Below are positions 51,120 through 53,696 of a stretch of DNA of 53,696 nucleotides, one piece after another; the first letter of the stretch is position 1, and the number at the start of each line of letters is the position of its first letter. The DNA is from CALZFJ01 sp964459845 (GTDB lineage Bacteria; Bacteroidota; Bacteroidia; Bacteroidales; Muribaculaceae). Under the pieces are notes generated by a model. The model worked only from the letters and a program-made list of their open reading frames with translations. It did not search any database and was not told the DNA's origin. The stretch spans positions 1-53,696 of the forward strand of contig CAYWOC010000012.1 in the NCBI GenBank assembly GCA_964459845.1. The letters run 5' to 3'. The position numbers were made by a program, and so were the translations under genes.

Positions 51120-51127
51120 CAAATATA
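51120..51127 (-). promoter_or_regulatory. -7 promoter box of the antiporter gene
   Basis: The minus strand reads TATATTTG, a full match to TAnnTTTG, 23 nt upstream of the ATG at 51097. The -33 position shows only a TGTG-like match. Confidence 0.5.
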
Positions 51128-51156
51128 GCAAATTTTACTCTTATCTGCCACATATT

Positions 51157-52221
51157 CTACAGCGAAATTCCGTTTAGCAGAGTGACGTAGGTCTGCACCG
51201 CATCGCGTATTTCATCGAGCAATATATATTCATCGGCTGTGTGCGAGCGCGCCGAATCTCCAGGGCCCAGCTTCAGCGACGGAAATGGCATTAGAGCCTG
51301 GTCGCTCAGCGTGGGCGACCCAAAAGGCACTTTCCCGAGTGTTACAAGCCTGCGCACAAGCGGATGCTCAACCGATATGCCCGAAGGATTTAAGCGTGTG
51401 GATCGCGGTGTGAGCATGCAGTCTTCACCGGCTGCTTTTCGTATGATTTCAAGTGTCTCAACATTGCTATAAGCGTCGGTGCTGCGCACATCCACCACTA
51501 TGTCGCAGCGGTCTGGCACTACATTGTGCTGTGTCCCGGCATTGATTTGCGTCACGCTGACCTTTATCGGGCCAAGATGCGACGAGGTGCGTTCAAACGA
51601 CACATTACGCAGCCTCTCAATCACGTCCATCGTCTTATAGATGGCATTCACGCCCTCGTTGCGGGCTGCATGGCCTGCCACGCCTCGGACTACTCCGTCA
51701 AGCACCATAAGTCCTTTCTCGGCAATGGCTGGCTGCATCTGCGTAGGTTCCCCCACTATTGCGACATCAATATTCGGCAACATGGGCAACACTGACTCAA
51801 CGCCATGCTTGCCGCTCACTTCCTCCTCGCATGAGGCAAGGAATATGAAATTGCAATGCTGATTACTGCCGGCAAGATAACGAAACGCCGCAAGCAGCGA
51901 CACCACCGATGCTCCTGCATCGTTGCTTCCGAGACCATATAGACGACCATCCTCCGTAATTTCTGGCGTATATGGGTCGCGGGTCCACTCTGCACACGGC
52001 TTCACAGTGTCGATGTGGCTATTGAGCAAAACTGTCTTTTTCATCGGGTCGAAATTGGGTGACATGCACCACAGGTTGTTGCCGTGACGTTTCACATCAA
52101 GACCGAAATCTCTCATCACGTTCCATATCATATCTGCCACACATGCCTCATCTCTGCTCACCGACTTTATCTCAATCATCCTTTTCAGCAGATCCACCGA
52201 GTCATAATATAATTCATCCAT
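51157..52221 (-). CDS. M20-family metallohydrolase, probable ArgE-type deacylase of arginine synthesis
   Basis: The 354-residue zinc hydrolase has the M20 ligands in order: H69 and D71 in NSHIDTVKP, D101 in GLGSNDAGAS, E132-E134 in ASCEEEVSG, a later VGEPTQ and the dimerisation-domain motif GVAGHAARNEG. It most resembles the ArgE-like enzymes of Bacteroidales. In B. fragilis the arginine pathway uses N-succinyl intermediates, so the substrate may be N-succinylcitrulline or an acetylated equivalent; no other arg gene is in the window. The frame reaches 52275, but MDELYYDSVDLL at 52221 is the natural family start. The gap to the antiporter gene is 59 nt. Confidence 0.82.
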   Translation of the reverse strand: MDELYYDSVDLLKRMIEIKSVSRDEACVADMIWNVMRDFGLDVKRHGNNLWCMSPNFDPMKKTVLLNSHIDTVKPCAEWTRDPYTPEITEDGRLYGLGSNDAGASVVSLLAAFRYLAGSNQHCNFIFLASCEEEVSGKHGVESVLPMLPNIDVAIVGEPTQMQPAIAEKGLMVLDGVVRGVAGHAARNEGVNAIYKTMDVIERLRNVSFERTSSHLGPIKVSVTQINAGTQHNVVPDRCDIVVDVRSTDAYSNVETLEIIRKAAGEDCMLTPRSTRLNPSGISVEHPLVRRLVTLGKVPFGSPTLSDQALMPFPSLKLGPGDSARSHTADEYILLDEIRDAVQTYVTLLNGISL

Positions 52222-52290
52222 AATATACCAATCATATAATATCCAAAAGCTCAAAATGCCACCATTTTGGTACACATTTTACTTTAGTCT

Positions 52291-52335
52291 CAAAAAAATA
52301 TCTCAGCCCCACTTCGTTTTTGATGGCTGAGATAT
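52291..52335 (-). terminator. Rho-independent terminator after the TlpA-like lipoprotein gene
   Basis: A perfect 11-bp stem (52298-52308 with 52325-52335) is followed on the minus strand by a T-run of seven. It starts about 28 nt past the stop at 52364. Confidence 0.9.
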
Positions 52336-52363
52336 CCTAATATAAATTTCATTATGCCTATTA

Positions 52364-53458
52364 TCACATATATTTAGCTACTGCCGATTCAAGCTGCGTG
52401 AAATCCGACACCCGCTCCACAAGCTCGCCGCTACGGTTTATTATATAAGTGAGCGGAACTTGCGTAACGTTATAAGATGCCAAATTTTGGGAATTAAGCC
52501 CCGAAGGATCATACACGGTTATCCATGGGAGATTGGCTGCCGCCTGTCGCCATTGAAATTCATCTGTGTCGATTCCCACTTGGAAGATTTCAAGTCCTGA
52601 TGCCTTGTGCTTGCGGTATATGTCGGCAAGAGCCTTATTGAACACAGGTGAGAACTCTGCGCTATATACCGTGAAGTTTAGCAGCACCACATTCCCCTTT
52701 TGGGTTATACTCTGCAAATCCTGCATCACGCCTTTCTTGTCTTGAAGCTTAATGTCGATAATCTTAGCCTCGCTCACATACATCGTGTCGGCTTTTGCCA
52801 TGACTTGACGGCGGCGTATCTGACCCTGACGAAGCACATTCACAAGATAACTTGTGCGCGGGTCGTTCGGCTTGAAGGAGTTGAACGCATTTGCCACAGC
52901 ACCTATGACTTTGAAATCGAAGTCATTCACCGGGTCAAACAGCGGTTCGTCGCCTATATATTTATTGATGATATAATATGCCACAATACCGCTTGGGTCG
53001 CCAAGAATCTGATTTGCAAGCTCGCGTTTCCATGCCTCCACTTTCGATGTGTATTCATTGGCCGGAAGCCCGCTAAATTCAGCAGCTTTCTTGTCGATGT
53101 TCATAACTTTCACTGCATTGTCGCTTCCCGACAGCGTGTAGCCCATATCGAATGATTTGACGTTGGTCTTAATCTCAATATTGTCGAGGCTGTCAATAGG
53201 GAAATAGATCATCTTGTCTCCATAGCGAAGTCGATAGATGTCGGCATATTGTGGTGCAGGTTCTTCAAATTTGAAATCGCCATCACCTGTGGTCTTAACC
53301 GAATCCACCACAAACCAGCGTCCGCTCTCCGACGTTTCAAGCACCATCTTTGTGGTGTCTGAACCGCCTTCCACATTTCCCGAAACTTTAAAACCGCTTC
53401 CGCCACATGAGCACATCACCGCACCCATCACAGCCAAAGGTAAAATATATTTTTTCAT
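52364..53458 (-). CDS. TlpA-like lipoprotein lacking the redox cysteines
   Basis: The 364-residue protein from ATG 53458 (MKKYILPLAVMG) has a lipobox with the acylated cysteine at residue 18 (MCSC). A beta-rich DUF4369-like domain occupies about 25-120 and a helical linker follows. The C-terminal 140 residues have a thioredoxin/AhpC-like fold with VVLLNFTVYSAEFSPVF where WCxxC is expected, and a VPLTYII cis-proline segment. With no cysteine in the active site it cannot act as a thiol oxidoreductase and may bind peptides or serve a structural role. The frame extends to 53530 through a non-ATG start, but that overlaps the promoter and lacks a signal. It is monocistronic. Confidence 0.87.
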   Translation of the reverse strand: MKKYILPLAVMGAVMCSCGGSGFKVSGNVEGGSDTTKMVLETSESGRWFVVDSVKTTGDGDFKFEEPAPQYADIYRLRYGDKMIYFPIDSLDNIEIKTNVKSFDMGYTLSGSDNAVKVMNIDKKAAEFSGLPANEYTSKVEAWKRELANQILGDPSGIVAYYIINKYIGDEPLFDPVNDFDFKVIGAVANAFNSFKPNDPRTSYLVNVLRQGQIRRRQVMAKADTMYVSEAKIIDIKLQDKKGVMQDLQSITQKGNVVLLNFTVYSAEFSPVFNKALADIYRKHKASGLEIFQVGIDTDEFQWRQAAANLPWITVYDPSGLNSQNLASYNVTQVPLTYIINRSGELVERVSDFTQLESAVAKYM

Positions 53459-53527
53459 CTCTTTTTGTATAGTTTTTTCAAAATATTCATAGCGCACATT
53501 CTTCGCCGCCATATTTATTATTCTGTG

Positions 53528-53559
53528 CAAAGTTAATGCAAGACAGATGTAAAAACAAA
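53528..53559 (-). promoter_or_regulatory. Promoter of the TlpA-like lipoprotein gene
   Basis: On the minus strand TTTG (53556-53559), a 20-nt spacer and TAACTTTG (53528-53535) match the consensus in both boxes and spacing. The leader to the ATG at 53458 is about 65 nt. Confidence 0.75.
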
Positions 53560-53686
53560 TAAAACTCTATTAATTAATGCTCACAGCGTCATTTGGCTCT
53601 TTAACTTAAATCATCAATTAGGCTTTGGACGGATTTTTTGCCTGTAAATTCCAAAACGAAGTGCACACTTTCGGTAAAAAAAATAT

Positions 53687-53696
53687 ATGAAAAACA
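53687..53696 (+). CDS. Possible start of a plus-strand gene cut by the window edge
   Basis: The last ten bases read ATGAAAAACA after an A-rich stretch, the usual look of an MKN signal-peptide start in this genome. Only three codons are visible and no clear TAnnTTTG box precedes it, so it could be chance. Confidence 0.25.

Noticed and set aside
1..53696. Insertion sequence, prophage, integron, toxin-antitoxin or defence island
   Set aside because: No transposase, integrase, terminal inverted repeats, target duplications or known defence domains were seen; gene content is core-type throughout.

Overview
The window is a chromosomal segment from a Bacteroidales bacterium, most likely a gut member of the Muribaculaceae or a close relative. 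The evidence is the Bacteroidota promoter signature (TTTG about 20 nt before TAnnTTTG), the near absence of Shine-Dalgarno sites, a ruvA-sprA pair for the type IX secretion system (T9SS), DUF4369/TlpA lipoproteins, a DUF1460 protein and the gene order of the ribosomal cluster. The family assignment is an inference; the phylum/order level is secure.

Left part (1-11.4 kb), all on the minus strand: a likely three-gene envelope operon (purple-acid-phosphatase-like metallophosphoesterase, TlpA lipoprotein thioredoxin, large phosphodiester glycosidase with a T9SS sorting tail); NADP-type glutamate dehydrogenase gdhA with its own promoter and terminator; and a two-gene unit of a 5'-nucleotidase/UshA-like enzyme and a GH3 beta-N-acetylhexosaminidase fused to a serine hydrolase.

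Middle (11.8-27.3 kb): a plus-strand RND multidrug efflux operon (TolC-type channel, lipoprotein adaptor, proton-driven permease, small PII-like protein) ends at a long perfect terminator facing the end of the 7.4-kb sprA gene. sprA is transcribed behind ruvA from a promoter-bearing repeat. A DUF1460 protein is divergent from ruvA.

The core (27.4-45.9 kb) is one uninterrupted minus-strand run of 32 genes combining the str, S10, spc and alpha operons: rpsL, rpsG, fusA, rpsJ, rplC-D-W-B, rpsS, rplV, rpsC, rplP, rpmC, rpsQ, rplN, rplX, rplE, rpsN, rpsH, rplF, rplR, rpsE, rpmD, rplO, secY, map, infA, rpmJ, rpsM, rpsK, rpsD, rpoA, rplQ. A strong promoter precedes it and a strong terminator ends it. 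Only three internal gaps exceed 100 nt. Two of them hold well-formed RNA structures, in front of rpsD and rpsH, and these are candidate autoregulatory leaders.

Right part (46-53.7 kb): rfbC (rhamnose pathway epimerase), a divergent GlmU-like sugar nucleotidyltransferase driven by a tandemly repeated promoter element, two small three-helix membrane proteins of unknown function, a CPA2 cation/proton antiporter, an M20 deacylase probably of arginine synthesis, and a TlpA-like lipoprotein that lacks the catalytic cysteines.

No CRISPR array, insertion sequence, prophage, tRNA or rRNA was seen, and I found no clear novel multi-gene system. The least expected signals are the 74/75-bp promoter-bearing repeat family with a covarying hairpin and the two r-protein leader structures.
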